Positions 41,095 through 51,265 of a stretch of 64,000 nt of DNA are shown one piece after another. Origin of the DNA: Sphingobium sp. CECT 9361 (GTDB lineage Bacteria; Pseudomonadota; Alphaproteobacteria; Sphingomonadales; Sphingomonadaceae); assembly GCF_918741285.1 (NCBI RefSeq), contig NZ_CAKKNC010000013.1:62001-126000 (forward strand). Reading direction: 5' to 3'. The translations under genes were made by a program, and so were the position numbers. The first letter of the stretch is position 1; every line of letters starts with the position of its first letter. The notes under the pieces were generated by a model. It had not been told where the DNA came from. It searched no databases and was given only the letters and a program-made list of their open reading frames with translations.

Positions 41095-41113
41095 ATATCT
41101 CCTATGAGCATAT
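41095..41113 (-). promoter_or_regulatory. ROSE-like RNA thermometer hairpin over the hsp20 ribosome site
   Basis: Minus-strand AUAUGCUCAUAGGAGAUAU folds as AUAU/AUAU plus CUC/GAG with one bulged G in the GCU strand opposite the AGGAG site. A bulged G in a U-x-GCU strand facing the SD is the diagnostic of ROSE elements. A second stem GCGAG/CTCGC lies further upstream in the leader. Confidence 0.7.
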
Positions 41114-41186
41114 TCCATATTGCAGCGAGCCCATACCGGCACTCGCCACCTGATTGCCCAGCCCCATATGGCGGCCGGACAAGGGA

Positions 41187-41215
41187 AATATGGTTTGCTC
41201 TGGAGCGCGTTCAAG
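41187..41215 (-). promoter_or_regulatory. RpoH (sigma-32) promoter of hsp20
   Basis: CTTG (41215-41212), 18-base spacer, CCATATT (41193-41187), matching the alphaproteobacterial heat-shock consensus CTTG-N17/18-CYTATNT. Predicts a leader of about 90 bases, enough for a ROSE element. Confidence 0.7.
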
Positions 41216-41545
41216 AGGGATTTTCAGGTCTGGAATCATAAACGCCCGGACCGTTGCCGATCCGGGCGTAGATGGACGATTGCTCGTCTCCCCCTTGGTA
41301 CTGCGTCGACCGTTCTTTCAGCCCCCAAGCTCCAGAACGGGACTGCAGCGTCCCTGAACCACGGCCATTGCCTATGTTTCATTTATGTTGCTATGCGCGC
41401 CCCGCGTTGCTGTCACGGGTAAAGTGTGTCGGTGATTCATTTTGGGAACAGCCTGTGTTCTTGGTGCAACAGCCCGTCGTTCTTGCCTATAGCGAAGGCG
41501 CTGCCTAGAGCAGCCCATGCACTGGCCAGGATATCAAGTAATTCC
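41216..41545. other. Non-coding stretch between hsp20 and lolC
   Basis: No convincing gene. It holds a nine-base inverted repeat ACGCCCGGA/TCCGGGCGT (41242-41250 and 41261-41269), with GTTTAT after it on the minus strand, perhaps a weak terminator, and a small GGGAC/GTCCC hairpin near 41338. The lolC promoter should be here but no clear -35/-10 pair stands out. Confidence 0.5.
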
Positions 41546-42796
41546 ATGATTCTTTCGCGATATGAACGAATGATTGCGCGGCGGTATTTGCTGCCGGGCA
41601 AGGGGGAAGGGTTCATCTTCCTGGTGGCTGGAATCAGCCTTGTTGCGGTGATGCTCGGCGTGGCGGCGCTGATCATCGTGATGAGCGTGATGAACGGCTT
41701 TCGCGCGGAGCTGTTCGACAAGATTGTCGGCTTGAACGGCCATGCCGTCGTACAGGGTTATGGCGGGCGTCTGCCCGATTGGCGCGATATCTTGAAAGAG
41801 GCCAAGGCTACGCCCGGCGTCACCAGCGCGACGCCGCTTATAGAGCAGCCGCTGCTGGGCAATTATAACGGACGAGTCGAAGCCGTTCTGGTTCGCGGCA
41901 TGACCGTGCAGGAAATTCGCAGCAACGAAACGCTCAAGGGCAAGGTGCTTGCCGGGAGCCTGGCATCGTTGACGCCGAACAGCGGCAAGATAGCCATTGG
42001 CGCGCGTCTGGCCGAAAATCTGGGCATTTCGGTTGGGGGTCGACTGAGCATCATCAATCCGGCGGGTCGCGCCACCCCCTTCGGCACTGTCCCCCGCGAG
42101 ATAAGCTATGAAGTCGGCGCGATTTTCGAAGTGGGCGTGTACGAATATGACAAGGCGTTTGTCATCATGCCGATGGAAGACGCGCAAACGCTGCTTTTGC
42201 TCGGCGATGTCGTGGGCATGATCGAAGTGCAGACGGTCGATGCCGACGACGTTCAGAATATCCTTGCTCCGCTAGCGGACAAGGTGACGGGCCGGGCAGT
42301 CATTCAGGATTGGCGGCAGATGAACGCTTCATTGTTCGAGGCGCTGGCCGTCGAACGTGTCGCGATGTTCGTGGTGCTGTCGATCATCGTGCTGGTCGCC
42401 GTGTTCAATATTCTGTCGTCGCTCATCATGCTGGTGCGCGCCAAGACGCGGGATATTGCCATTTTGCGAACCATGGGCGCATCGCGATCCGGGCTTATCA
42501 AGATATTCATGACCGTCGGTATCACGATCGGCACGTTGGGCATGGTCGCAGGAACGGTGCTGGGCTTTACATTCCTGTTTTTCCGCCAGCCTATCGTTAA
42601 CGCTATTCAGTTCGTGACAGGGCAAAATCTGTGGGATCCCTCGATCCGCTTTCTCACGGAATTGCCGTCCCAGTCTGATCCTGCGGAGATTATCACGATC
42701 TGCCTGATGGCACTGGTGTTCAGCTTCCTGGCCACGCTGTACCCTGCGTTCAAGGCAGCAAATACCGATCCTGTACAGGTGCTGCGCTATGAATGA
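41546..42796 (+). CDS. lolC: Lipoprotein-releasing ABC transporter permease LolC/LolE
   Basis: 416 residues from ATG at 41546 ([26 protein letters not shown]), the usual start; the longer frame from 41426 is not conserved-looking. First membrane span [22 protein letters not shown], a large periplasmic domain, then three spans at the C-terminus and the ending [11 protein letters not shown]. Extracts outer-membrane lipoproteins from the inner membrane. Overlaps lolD. Confidence 0.92.
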   Translation: MILSRYERMIARRYLLPGKGEGFIFLVAGISLVAVMLGVAALIIVMSVMNGFRAELFDKIVGLNGHAVVQGYGGRLPDWRDILKEAKATPGVTSATPLIEQPLLGNYNGRVEAVLVRGMTVQEIRSNETLKGKVLAGSLASLTPNSGKIAIGARLAENLGISVGGRLSIINPAGRATPFGTVPREISYEVGAIFEVGVYEYDKAFVIMPMEDAQTLLLLGDVVGMIEVQTVDADDVQNILAPLADKVTGRAVIQDWRQMNASLFEALAVERVAMFVVLSIIVLVAVFNILSSLIMLVRAKTRDIAILRTMGASRSGLIKIFMTVGITIGTLGMVAGTVLGFTFLFFRQPIVNAIQFVTGQNLWDPSIRFLTELPSQSDPAEIITICLMALVFSFLATLYPAFKAANTDPVQVLRYE

Positions 42797-43460
42797 TGTG
42801 CTGAAAGTGACCGATCTGCGGCGGAGCTTTACGCAGGGCGATGTGACGATCGATGTGCTGTGCGGCGTGAACCTGACGGTCGGTGCGGGAGAAATCGTCG
42901 CGCTGCTTGGGCCTTCGGGTTCGGGCAAGTCGACCTTGCTGCAAGCCGTCGGCTTGTTGGAAGGCGGTTTCGACGGGTCCATCCTGATTGGCGGCGAGGA
43001 AGCGGCACGGCTTTCGAATGATGGCCGCACGCGGGTGCGTCGGGATAGTTTGGGCTTCGTGTATCAGTTCCATCATCTTCTGCCGGACTTCAATGCGGCG
43101 GAAAATGTCATCCTGCCGCAGATGATCCGCGATGTGAGCGCGGCGGACGCGAAGAAACGGGCGGATGCGCTATTGACGGCATTGGGGCTCGGTCATCGGC
43201 TGGATCATCGACCGAGCCAGTTATCGGGTGGCGAGCAGCAGCGCGTCGCGGTGGCGCGCGCGCTGGCCAATCGCCCCGCTTTGGTGCTGGCCGATGAGCC
43301 GACCGGCAATCTGGACGAAAAGACCGCCGACGTCGTCCTGGCGGAATTTCTGCGTCTGGTACGCGAGGAAGGTTCGGCAGCGCTGGTCGCCACGCATAAT
43401 GAACGATTGGCGGCAAAGATGGATCGCGTCGTGCGCTTGCAGGGCGGGCGACTGGAATAG
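42789..43460 (+). CDS. lolD: Lipoprotein-releasing ABC transporter ATPase LolD
   Basis: 223 residues, start overlapping lolC by eight bases. Walker [13 protein letters not shown], signature [15 protein letters not shown], Walker [13 protein letters not shown] and H-loop VATHNERLA. Powers lipoprotein release with LolC/E to the carrier LolA. Confidence 0.95.
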   Translation: MNDVLKVTDLRRSFTQGDVTIDVLCGVNLTVGAGEIVALLGPSGSGKSTLLQAVGLLEGGFDGSILIGGEEAARLSNDGRTRVRRDSLGFVYQFHHLLPDFNAAENVILPQMIRDVSAADAKKRADALLTALGLGHRLDHRPSQLSGGEQQRVAVARALANRPALVLADEPTGNLDEKTADVVLAEFLRLVREEGSAALVATHNERLAAKMDRVVRLQGGRLE

Positions 43461-43471
43461 GAGCGGCGCGG

Positions 43472-43948
43472 ATGGGCATTTTCGACTTTTCGGTGAAGGC
43501 TGCGAACGGCGAAACGAAACCGCTGGCGGATTATGCCGGCAAGGTGCTTTTGATCGTCAACACCGCCAGCAAGTGCGGGTTTACGCCTCAATATGCCGGT
43601 CTAGAGGCGCTGCACCGGGATTATGGGAATCGCGGGTTCGAGGTACTGGCCTTCCCCTGCAATCAGTTCGGCGCGCAGGAACCGGGCGATGCCGCTGAGA
43701 TCGCCAATTTTTGTTCGCTCACTTACGATGTCAGCTTTCCTGTTTTCGACAAGATCGACGTCAATGGCGACGGGGCCGATCCGCTCTTTACCTGGCTGAA
43801 GTCGGAGGCTCCGGGCTTGTTGGGGACGCAGGGCATCAAATGGAATTTCACGAAGTTCATCGTGGATCGCAGCGGCAAAGTGGTCTCCCGCCATGCGCCT
43901 ACGGTAAAGCCCGAGGCGTTGAGGGCGGACATCGAAGCGCTGCTGTAA
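43472..43948 (+). CDS. Glutathione peroxidase-like protein (BtuE type)
   Basis: 158 residues, 11 bases after lolD. Peroxidatic cysteine in NTASKCGFTPQY (Cys, no selenocysteine), conserved FPCNQFGAQEPG and WNFTKFIVDR. Reduces peroxides with thioredoxin or glutathione. Confidence 0.93.
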   Translation: MGIFDFSVKAANGETKPLADYAGKVLLIVNTASKCGFTPQYAGLEALHRDYGNRGFEVLAFPCNQFGAQEPGDAAEIANFCSLTYDVSFPVFDKIDVNGDGADPLFTWLKSEAPGLLGTQGIKWNFTKFIVDRSGKVVSRHAPTVKPEALRADIEALL

Positions 43949-44041
43949 ATTTCGTCGTTTGGGGGCATGACCGCAAACAACCCACAGCTTTCGATGGGTA
44001 GGGGGCTTTAACGAATCGCGCGGAGCGTCCAGAATAGCTTT

Positions 44042-47000
44042 ATGTCCCATGCCACGTTCGTCCCGCTTCGCGTATTTTCCTGTTACACGATGCTGGACGG
44101 TGCGATCGAGCCAAAGGCAATCGCAAAGCAAGCAAAAGCGCTGGGCTTCCCGGCAGTCGCCTTGACGGACCGCAACGGTCTCTACGCGGCAATGGCCTTT
44201 TCCGATGCATGCAAGAGCGAAGGCGTCCAGCCGATTGTGGGCGCCATGCTGGGGGTCGCGCGTCCCGGACGCCCTGCCAATGCCCCGCCGGTGCACGACT
44301 GGCTGGCGATCTACGCGCAGGACAGCACAGGATATGATAACCTCTGCGCGCTGGTATCGATGGCGCATCTGGATCGGCCTATCGAAGAACAGGCGCATGT
44401 TTCGCTGGACGATCTGGTCGGCCGAACCGACGGGTTGATCGCGCTGACGGCAGGTGGGGAGGGCGCTCTTGCCCGGCTGTTTGCCGAGGGTCAGCCGGAC
44501 GCCGCCTTTGCCTATGCCGACAGGTTGCAGCTATTGTTCCCCGACCGGCTGTATGTCGAGATCGTACGGCGGCTCGATGCCATTGAAGGCAAATCGGAAG
44601 CCGATCTGCTGGATCTGGCGTATGCCCGTGACCTCCCGTTGGTTGCCACCAATCCCACCTGCTTTGCAGAGCCGCATTTTCATCCGGCGCATGATGTCAT
44701 GCTGTGCATCGCCGATAGCGCGTATGTCGACAGCGACGACCGCCGGAAGAGTTCTCCGGACGCCTGGATGAAGCCCGCCGCCGAGATGAAGCGGTTGTTC
44801 GAGGATATGCCGGAGGCGCTGGCCAATACTCTTGTGGTGGCGCAGCGCTGCGCCGTGCTGGCACCAAAGCGTAAGCCCATTTTGCCCAGTCTTGCCGGCG
44901 ATCTTCGCGGTGAGGAGATCCAGCTACGCGGTGATGCGACGGCGGGTCTGGAAATGCGTTTGCGCAAGCTGGTCGCGATTCATGAAGGTACGGACGTGTC
45001 GTCCCTTGATGGCGATGCGCTGCGTGTGCGTTTTCCCGAGTATTTCACTCGGCTGGAATTCGAGCTCAATATCATCGTCCAGATGGGTTTCCCCGGCTAC
45101 TTCCTGATCGTGGCCGACTTTATCAAATGGGCAAAGACGAATGACATTCCGGTGGGGCCGGGACGCGGTTCGGGCGCGGGTTCGGTGGTTGCATGGGCGC
45201 TAACCATCACCGATCTGGACCCGCTGCAACTCGGCTTGCTGTTCGAGCGATTCCTTAATCCCGAACGTGTGTCCATGCCTGACTTCGATATCGACTTCTG
45301 CGAAACGCGGCGCGGCGAAGTCATACGTTATGTGCAGGCCAAATATGGCACGGACCATGTGGCGCAGATCATTACCTTCGGTAAGCTCAAAGCGCGCGCG
45401 GTGTTGAAGGACACCGGTCGCGTGCTCCAGATGAGCTACGGACAGGTGGACCGCCTCGCCAAGCTGGTGCCGAACCACCCTACCGACCCGTGGACGCTCG
45501 ACCGGACGTTGAACGGCGTCGTAGAGTTCGCGCAGGAATATAAGAACGACGCGCAGGTACGGCGGCTGGTCGATCTGGCGCTGAAGCTGGAAGGCTTGCC
45601 GCGCCACAGCTCCACCCACGCGGCGGGCGTGGTGATCGGCGATCGACCGTTGCAAGAACTGGTGCCGCTGTACCGCGATCCGCGTTCGGATATGCCGGTG
45701 ACGCAGTTCGACATGAAATATGTCGAAGGCGCCGGGCTGGTGAAGTTCGATTTTCTTGGCCTCAAGACGCTATCGGTTCTGCAGAAAGCTGTGCAGTTGC
45801 TGGCGAAGCGTGGCGTCGTCATCGACCTCGAAACACTGCTTTGGGACGATCAGGCAGTGTATGATCTGCTCCAGCGTGGCGACACCGTGGGTGTGTTCCA
45901 GTTGGAATCCGAAGGGATGCGCAAAACGCTGGCGGCGGTGAAGCCGACCAACTTTGGCGACATCATCGCGCTCGTTTCGCTCTACCGTCCCGGTCCAATG
46001 GATAATATTCCCATGTTTGGACGGCGCAAGAATGGGCAGGAAGACATCCTCTACCCACATGATCTGCTCCAGCCGATCCTCGAAGAAACCTACGGTATCT
46101 TCGTCTATCAGGAACAGGTTATGCAGGCTGCGCAAATCCTGGCGGGCTATTCGCTGGGCGACGCCGATCTTCTGCGCCGTGCGATGGGCAAGAAGATTAA
46201 GGCGGAGATGGACGCGCAGCGTGAGCGTTTCGTAAGCGGCTGCGCCGAGCGAAGCAAAATCCCCAAAGCTAAAGCCAATGAGCTGTTCGATTTGATCGAC
46301 AAGTTCGCAGGCTATGGCTTCAACAAGTCGCACGCCGCCGCCTACGCATTGCTGGCCTATCAGACCGCATGGTTGAAGGCGCATTATCCCGCTGAATTTT
46401 ATGCCGCTTCGATGGCCTTCGACATCCATCTGACCGACAAGCTTACTGTGTTCGTCGACGACATGCGGCGTATGGGCCTCACCTGCTTGCCGCCCGACAT
46501 CAATGTGAGCGAAGCGGATTTCTCGGTGCAGGGGGTGACGCCGCCTGAAGACAGGGCAGACGACCCCCGATTTGGGTTCGCAGTGCGGTATGCGCTGGGC
46601 GGCCTGAAAGGCGTCGGTGAGAAAGCGATGGAAACGCTTGTCGCCGAACGTCTGGCCCATGGCCCGTTCAAGGATCTCGATGACTTTGCAGATCGCGTCG
46701 AACCGCGACTGTTAAATCGCCGACAACTGGAAAGCCTGGCGGCCGCCGGTGCCTTCGATGGCATACACGATGATCGGGCGGGCGTGCACGCGGCCGCAGA
46801 GACGATCCTGTCGGTTGCATCGAGCGCAGCAGAAGCGCGCGAGAGCGGGCAAGGTGGGTTGTTCGGTGGCGAGGAAATCGCGCATGCCGATGTGCACATT
46901 CCGCCTCATACGGCGTGGTCCGTGGCGGATCGCATGGCACAGGAAAAGGACGCATTCGGCTTCTACTTTTCCGCGCATCCTGTGGATCGCTATCGACACA

Positions 47001-47599
47001 TTGCCGAGGCCAAGGGCGCACGCAGTTTTGGTGCGATCTGCGCCAATCCCACGGCCCTCAATTCTGAAGGCCGCGCGCACGCAATCATGGCCGCGCTGGT
47101 CGAGGATGTGCGCTGGCGCGATACACGGCGCGGAGGGCGATACGTCTCCGCTACATTTTCAGACAGCAGCGGGCAGTTTCAGGCAAGCTGCTTTGACGAG
47201 GACGCCTGCAAAGCGATCGAAGCATTGGGTAAGGATGGCGATTGCGGTTTGTTGACTGTCGAGCTGGACCGGCAACCGGGCGAGGAGACGCCGCGCGTCA
47301 CGGTCCGCGGGGTGCAAGCGTTCAATCGCATCGCCGGGACCACTCGCATGGAACTGTGGCTCGACGTAGCGCACGACAGCGCGATCAGCGGCATATCGGC
47401 GATATTGTCCACAAGTCGTGGCGGTCGCAGCGAAGTCGGGATTCGTTCGATGATGCCGGACGGTCAGATCGTGCGTCTCCGGCTGGGTCGGGATTTTCTG
47501 ATCGATGCGGAAATCGCAGAAAAGCTCGCTGGCGTGGCAGGAGTTGTGGGGCATAGGTTCTCCGCGCCTGAACCGCCTCGGCTCGCCTTGGTATCCTAA
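44042..47599 (+). CDS. dnaE: DNA polymerase III alpha subunit
   Basis: 1185 residues. N-terminal PHP domain (FVPLRVFSCYTMLDGAIE), palm with the catalytic PDFDIDFCETRRG, fingers with GKLKARAVLKDTGRV and PGPMDNIPMF, HhH region LKGVGEKAMETL, and a clamp-binding QGGLF motif near residue 935. Replicative DnaE1. It stands alone, with 93 bases upstream for a promoter. Confidence 0.97.
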   Translation: MSHATFVPLRVFSCYTMLDGAIEPKAIAKQAKALGFPAVALTDRNGLYAAMAFSDACKSEGVQPIVGAMLGVARPGRPANAPPVHDWLAIYAQDSTGYDNLCALVSMAHLDRPIEEQAHVSLDDLVGRTDGLIALTAGGEGALARLFAEGQPDAAFAYADRLQLLFPDRLYVEIVRRLDAIEGKSEADLLDLAYARDLPLVATNPTCFAEPHFHPAHDVMLCIADSAYVDSDDRRKSSPDAWMKPAAEMKRLFEDMPEALANTLVVAQRCAVLAPKRKPILPSLAGDLRGEEIQLRGDATAGLEMRLRKLVAIHEGTDVSSLDGDALRVRFPEYFTRLEFELNIIVQMGFPGYFLIVADFIKWAKTNDIPVGPGRGSGAGSVVAWALTITDLDPLQLGLLFERFLNPERVSMPDFDIDFCETRRGEVIRYVQAKYGTDHVAQIITFGKLKARAVLKDTGRVLQMSYGQVDRLAKLVPNHPTDPWTLDRTLNGVVEFAQEYKNDAQVRRLVDLALKLEGLPRHSSTHAAGVVIGDRPLQELVPLYRDPRSDMPVTQFDMKYVEGAGLVKFDFLGLKTLSVLQKAVQLLAKRGVVIDLETLLWDDQAVYDLLQRGDTVGVFQLESEGMRKTLAAVKPTNFGDIIALVSLYRPGPMDNIPMFGRRKNGQEDILYPHDLLQPILEETYGIFVYQEQVMQAAQILAGYSLGDADLLRRAMGKKIKAEMDAQRERFVSGCAERSKIPKAKANELFDLIDKFAGYGFNKSHAAAYALLAYQTAWLKAHYPAEFYAASMAFDIHLTDKLTVFVDDMRRMGLTCLPPDINVSEADFSVQGVTPPEDRADDPRFGFAVRYALGGLKGVGEKAMETLVAERLAHGPFKDLDDFADRVEPRLLNRRQLESLAAAGAFDGIHDDRAGVHAAAETILSVASSAAEARESGQGGLFGGEEIAHADVHIPPHTAWSVADRMAQEKDAFGFYFSAHPVDRYRHIAEAKGARSFGAICANPTALNSEGRAHAIMAALVEDVRWRDTRRGGRYVSATFSDSSGQFQASCFDEDACKAIEALGKDGDCGLLTVELDRQPGEETPRVTVRGVQAFNRIAGTTRMELWLDVAHDSAISGISAILSTSRGGRSEVGIRSMMPDGQIVRLRLGRDFLIDAEIAEKLAGVAGVVGHRFSAPEPPRLALVS

Positions 47600-47661
47600 C
47601 TATGGCCTTGTGTCCGTGGAGGACGCAAGGCACCACTGCTCAAAGCATAAGGAGAGTAGTG

Positions 47662-49266
47662 ATGATTGGCGGCATGCAGGACTTTGCGCTGCGTATTTCC
47701 TCGATAATAGACCATGCGGCTAATGAGCATGGCGCGCGGGGAGTCGTCAGCCGCTATGCCGATGGTCACATCGAGCGCAGCAATTGGGCGGAGATACGGC
47801 ATGATTCACGCCGTTTTGCTCAGGCGATGGAGACGCTCGGCGTTAAGCCGGGTGACCGCGTAGCAACGTTGGCGATGAACCATGGGCGGCACGTCGTCTC
47901 ATGGTACGGTACCATCGGCATGAGCGCCGTACTGCACACGATCAACCCGCGCCTTTTCGACGAGCAGATCGTTTTCATCGCCAATCATGCCGAAGATCAG
48001 GTGCTGTTCTACGATGCCGCCTTCGCTGCGATCGTCGAGCGGCTAAAGCCGCAATTCACGACGATCCGCCATTTTGTGTGCTTCGACGATAATGGACAGC
48101 GCAGCGACGACGTAACTTACGCCGCCTTGCTCGCTGCCGAGGATGGCAACTATGTCTGGACCACCGGAGATGAGCGCGACCCTTGCATGCTGTGCTACAC
48201 CAGCGGCACGACTGGCGATCCCAAAGGCGTGCTGTTCAGTCACCGTTCCACCGTGTTGCATGCATTGGCAGGAATTCAGCCCGCGTGCCTGGGACTGGGA
48301 CCGGACAGTTGCATCCTGCCGGTCGTACCGCAATTTCATGTGTGTGCCTGGGGTATACCCTTTGCCGCAGCGATAGCAGGGGCCAAGCTGGTTCTTTCGG
48401 CCACCAATGATCCTGCCTCGATGTGCGATCTGATGCGCGCGGAAAAGGTCACGCATAGCGCGGCCGTTCCGACGGTCTGGCTAGGAATGCTGGCTTATGC
48501 GGATGAAACGGGGATCACGCCGCCGCCTTTGGAAAAGGTCGTCATCGGTGGTTCCGCGGCGCCCCGGACACTTGTGGATCGCCTGATGAATATGGGCATA
48601 AGTGTCAGCCACTTATGGGGCATGACCGAACTGTCGCCAATTGGCACCGTGTCGCGCAAGGGCCACGATTTCGCGAGTATGTCGCGCGAAGATCAGTTGG
48701 ACCTGCTGGCCTATCAGGGCGGGGTTCCCTACGGCGTGGAGATGCGGATCGTTGATGCGGATGGTGCTGCTTTGCCACGAGACGGCGCGACATCCGGGCG
48801 ATTGCAGGTTCGCGGACCGTGGGTGATAGAGCGGTATTTCCGTGACGAAAGTGGTCCGGCGGTCGATGTCGACAACTGGTTCGACACGGGTGACGTGGCG
48901 ATCATCACGCCCGAAGGCGTCATGCAGATCAAGGACCGCGTGAAGGATGTCATCAAATCCGGGGGAGAATGGATCAGCTCCGTCACTCTGGAGAATGAAG
49001 CGCTGGGATGCCCGGGGGTCGCAGAAGCCGCAGCAATCGGCTTGCCGCATCCAAAGTGGGATGAGCGCCCGATATTGATCGTGGTTCAAAAGGACGGTGC
49101 GGATGTGCAGGAAGCCGATGTGCTGGCCCACCTGTCGGCGCGCGTAGCCAAATGGTGGTTGCCGGACCGGATCGTTTTTGCCGACAGCCTGCCGCATACG
49201 GCCACGGGCAAGCTGCTCAAGACGGCATTGCGCGAGACATATGGCACCATATCGCTGTCGGCCTAG
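47662..49266 (+). CDS. AMP-binding fatty-acid--CoA ligase
   Basis: 534 residues from ATG at 47662, seven bases after AGGAG; the frame extends 60 bases further upstream without a site. ANL family motifs: [21 protein letters not shown] (P-loop), [22 protein letters not shown] and the C-terminal [14 protein letters not shown] with lysine in TATGKLLKT. Resembles medium/long-chain acyl-CoA synthetases that feed beta-oxidation. Exact chain length unknown. Confidence 0.88.
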   Translation: MIGGMQDFALRISSIIDHAANEHGARGVVSRYADGHIERSNWAEIRHDSRRFAQAMETLGVKPGDRVATLAMNHGRHVVSWYGTIGMSAVLHTINPRLFDEQIVFIANHAEDQVLFYDAAFAAIVERLKPQFTTIRHFVCFDDNGQRSDDVTYAALLAAEDGNYVWTTGDERDPCMLCYTSGTTGDPKGVLFSHRSTVLHALAGIQPACLGLGPDSCILPVVPQFHVCAWGIPFAAAIAGAKLVLSATNDPASMCDLMRAEKVTHSAAVPTVWLGMLAYADETGITPPPLEKVVIGGSAAPRTLVDRLMNMGISVSHLWGMTELSPIGTVSRKGHDFASMSREDQLDLLAYQGGVPYGVEMRIVDADGAALPRDGATSGRLQVRGPWVIERYFRDESGPAVDVDNWFDTGDVAIITPEGVMQIKDRVKDVIKSGGEWISSVTLENEALGCPGVAEAAAIGLPHPKWDERPILIVVQKDGADVQEADVLAHLSARVAKWWLPDRIVFADSLPHTATGKLLKTALRETYGTISLSA

Positions 49267-49268
49267 GC

Positions 49269-50336
49269 CTATAGCAGGCGATACTGATCCCCTGCAGGCG
49301 GGCGAAAGAGATCGGTGCGAAGAGCCACGCGCTCGCCATCCAGACCTGCGCGGGCACGAGCCTTGTTGAAACGGGTGCGGATCAGTTCGGCCCACACGCC
49401 TTGGCCGCGCATGCGATTGCCGAACCGCGAGTCATTATCGCGGCCGCCACGCATGTCGCGGATGATGTTCATCACTTTTGCCGCGCGGTCTGGATAATAT
49501 TCATCGAGCCATGCTCGAAATAGCGGCGCGACCTCGTGCGGCAATCGCACAGGGATCCAGAATACGCCCCTGGCGCCGGCAGCGGCTACGCGGGCTACGA
49601 TTGTCTCTATCTCGTGATCGGTAATTGCCGGGATGATCGGCGACACGCAGGCATGGACCGGAATGCCGGCATCGGCCAATCGCGCGATGGCCGCTATCCG
49701 GCGTTCCGGATGCGGGGCGCGTGGCTCAAGGGTGCGTGCCACCGCGGGGTCTAGGGTCGTTACCGATATACCCACGGCTACCAAACCATCTCGCGCCATT
49801 CTCGACAACAGATCGATGTCCCTTAGGACGCGGTCCGACTTGGTCGTTATGAATAACGGATGACGGCATTCCGCCAGCACTTCGATGCATTGGCGGGTAA
49901 TATGCCAATCGCGCTCGATCGGTTGATAAGGGTCGGTGTTCGTGCCCATTGCGATGGGCTTGACCACATAAGTACGCTTTTGCAGCTCAGCGCTTAGCAA
50001 CACTGCGGCATCGGGCTTTGCAAACAATTTGGTTTCGAAATCGAGACCGGGCGATAGGTCGTGCCAGGCATGCGTGGGTCGGGCGTAGCAATAAATGCAG
50101 CCATGCTCGCAGCCACGATAGGCGTTGATGGACTGATCGAACCCGATGTCCGGAGAAGAATTGCGGGCAATGATTGCCCGTGGTTTTTCGATTGTGACTG
50201 ACGTTGCAGGAGCAGCAGCCTCGCCGTCGACCAGCGTCAACAGGTCCATCCAGTCGCCATCCTCCATTCGAGTGGAGGATGAGAACCGCTCACTCAGAGT
50301 GTTTTCTGTGGCGCCACGCCCCTTCAATTTGCTCAT
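49269..50336 (-). CDS. PA0069-family radical SAM protein
   Basis: 355 residues from ATG at 50336 (MSKLKGRGATENTLSERF). The Fe-S motif is YRGCEHGCIYCYARPTH (CxxxCxxC), followed by MGTNTDPYQPIER and ITTKSDRVLRDIDLL, as in the SplB-like/Rv2578c-type group. Substrate unknown. Convergent with the acyl-CoA ligase, two bases apart. Confidence 0.85.
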   Translation of the reverse strand: MSKLKGRGATENTLSERFSSSTRMEDGDWMDLLTLVDGEAAAPATSVTIEKPRAIIARNSSPDIGFDQSINAYRGCEHGCIYCYARPTHAWHDLSPGLDFETKLFAKPDAAVLLSAELQKRTYVVKPIAMGTNTDPYQPIERDWHITRQCIEVLAECRHPLFITTKSDRVLRDIDLLSRMARDGLVAVGISVTTLDPAVARTLEPRAPHPERRIAAIARLADAGIPVHACVSPIIPAITDHEIETIVARVAAAGARGVFWIPVRLPHEVAPLFRAWLDEYYPDRAAKVMNIIRDMRGGRDNDSRFGNRMRGQGVWAELIRTRFNKARARAGLDGERVALRTDLFRPPAGDQYRLL

Positions 50337-50378
50337 GGACGCATGAGAACATATAAAGAACAAATATGCAATACGCAC

Positions 50379-50411
50379 GAAAACGGGGCGACGCCTTGAA
50401 GCCTCGCCCCG
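50379..50411 (-). terminator. Terminator of the DUF2383 gene
   Basis: Seven-base stem CGGGGCG/CGCCCCG (50384-50390, 50405-50411) with a partly paired loop, followed on the minus strand by TTTTC. Confidence 0.75.
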
Positions 50412-50429
50412 CCTGGACAGTATCCTAAT

Positions 50430-50888
50430 TTAGTTCGAATGCATCGCGTGCTTGATGTCGCGCATTTCGTCATGCCCGCGGCGGACCGACGTATATGCTT
50501 CCTGGATTACGGCCTTGGTCGTTGGGGAAACATCGTTGTCGGCCAGCGCATCCTCATACTTGGCCTTGATATGATCCTCGCCGCGCTCAACTTCATCGAC
50601 AATCGCCTGATCGTCTTGGCCGGTGACGGCAGCCTTGAGGTTGAGGAGTACGCGATGGGCGCCAGCGAGCAGGGTTCCGTCATCTTCGGCATTGCCGCCA
50701 AGAGCGGCCACCTGCTGTTGCAGCTTCGATGCAACCTGCTTGCGTTCAGCCGCCCGGCTGACGAAAATGCTGTTGAAACGACTGCTTTCGCTGTCCTTTG
50801 CCGCTTCGGTGTAGCCGTTTACGCTATCGATAGTGGTCGCGATGAGGCCATTCAGGGTCGAAATGTCGTGCTTGGTTGTATCGGTCAT
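50430..50888 (-). CDS. PA2169/DUF2383-type four-helix-bundle protein
   Basis: 152 residues, all helical: ISTLNGLIATTIDSVNGYTEAAKD, FVSRAAERKQVASKLQQQV, LNLKAAVTGQDDQAIVDEVERGEDHI, AVIQEAYTSVRRGHDEMRD. Ferritin-like DUF2383 layout with spaced Glu/His. Often stress-induced. A TATAAT box sits just upstream of the GAGGT ribosome site. Function unknown. Confidence 0.85.
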   Translation of the reverse strand: MTDTTKHDISTLNGLIATTIDSVNGYTEAAKDSESSRFNSIFVSRAAERKQVASKLQQQVAALGGNAEDDGTLLAGAHRVLLNLKAAVTGQDDQAIVDEVERGEDHIKAKYEDALADNDVSPTTKAVIQEAYTSVRRGHDEMRDIKHAMHSN

Positions 50889-51126
50889 GGGGCTACCTCA
50901 CATTATATGAAAGACACCCTCCCAACGCACCAGGTTTGAAATGGATTGGCCGCTGCATTCATTATGCGCTCAGTGGAAGGCCTGATGCGCTATGTTGAAG
51001 AACCCGTTGATCTAAATTAGCCTTTTATGATCCTGCGGGGATCGGCAGCAAGGCGGGCCAGCGCGTAACACACGTCACGACGGACAGTTGCTGTCCGCCT
51101 GAGTTAGTGAACTCTATGAGAAAAAC

Positions 51127-51201
51127 TGGCTCCCTGAGTAGGATTCGAACCTACGACCAAGTGATTAACAGTCACCTACTCTACCGCTGAGCTATCAGGG
51201 A
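51127..51201 (-). tRNA. tRNA-Asn (GTT), CCA encoded
   Basis: Cloverleaf on the minus strand: acceptor TCCCTGA/TCAGGGA, D arm AGCTCAGCGGTAGAGT, anticodon loop CTGTTAA (anticodon GTT), T arm GTAGGTTCGAATCCTAC, discriminator G and encoded CCA. Confidence 0.97.
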
Positions 51202-51265
51202 GCAGCCCGGCTCTCACCGGGCAGGCCACGCCTATAGCAGCGGCTTTTTGCGTCTGGCAAGGGCG

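Noticed and set aside
41242..41269. Inverted repeat as a strong terminator
   Set aside because: The stem is good but the U-run is weak and no gene clearly ends there.
43472..43948. Selenoprotein glutathione peroxidase
   Set aside because: The active-site codon is TGC (cysteine), with no in-frame TGA.
50889..51126. EcfG-type general stress promoter for the DUF2383 gene
   Set aside because: No GGAAC-N16/17-CGTT pattern was found on the right strand; only a TATAAT box.
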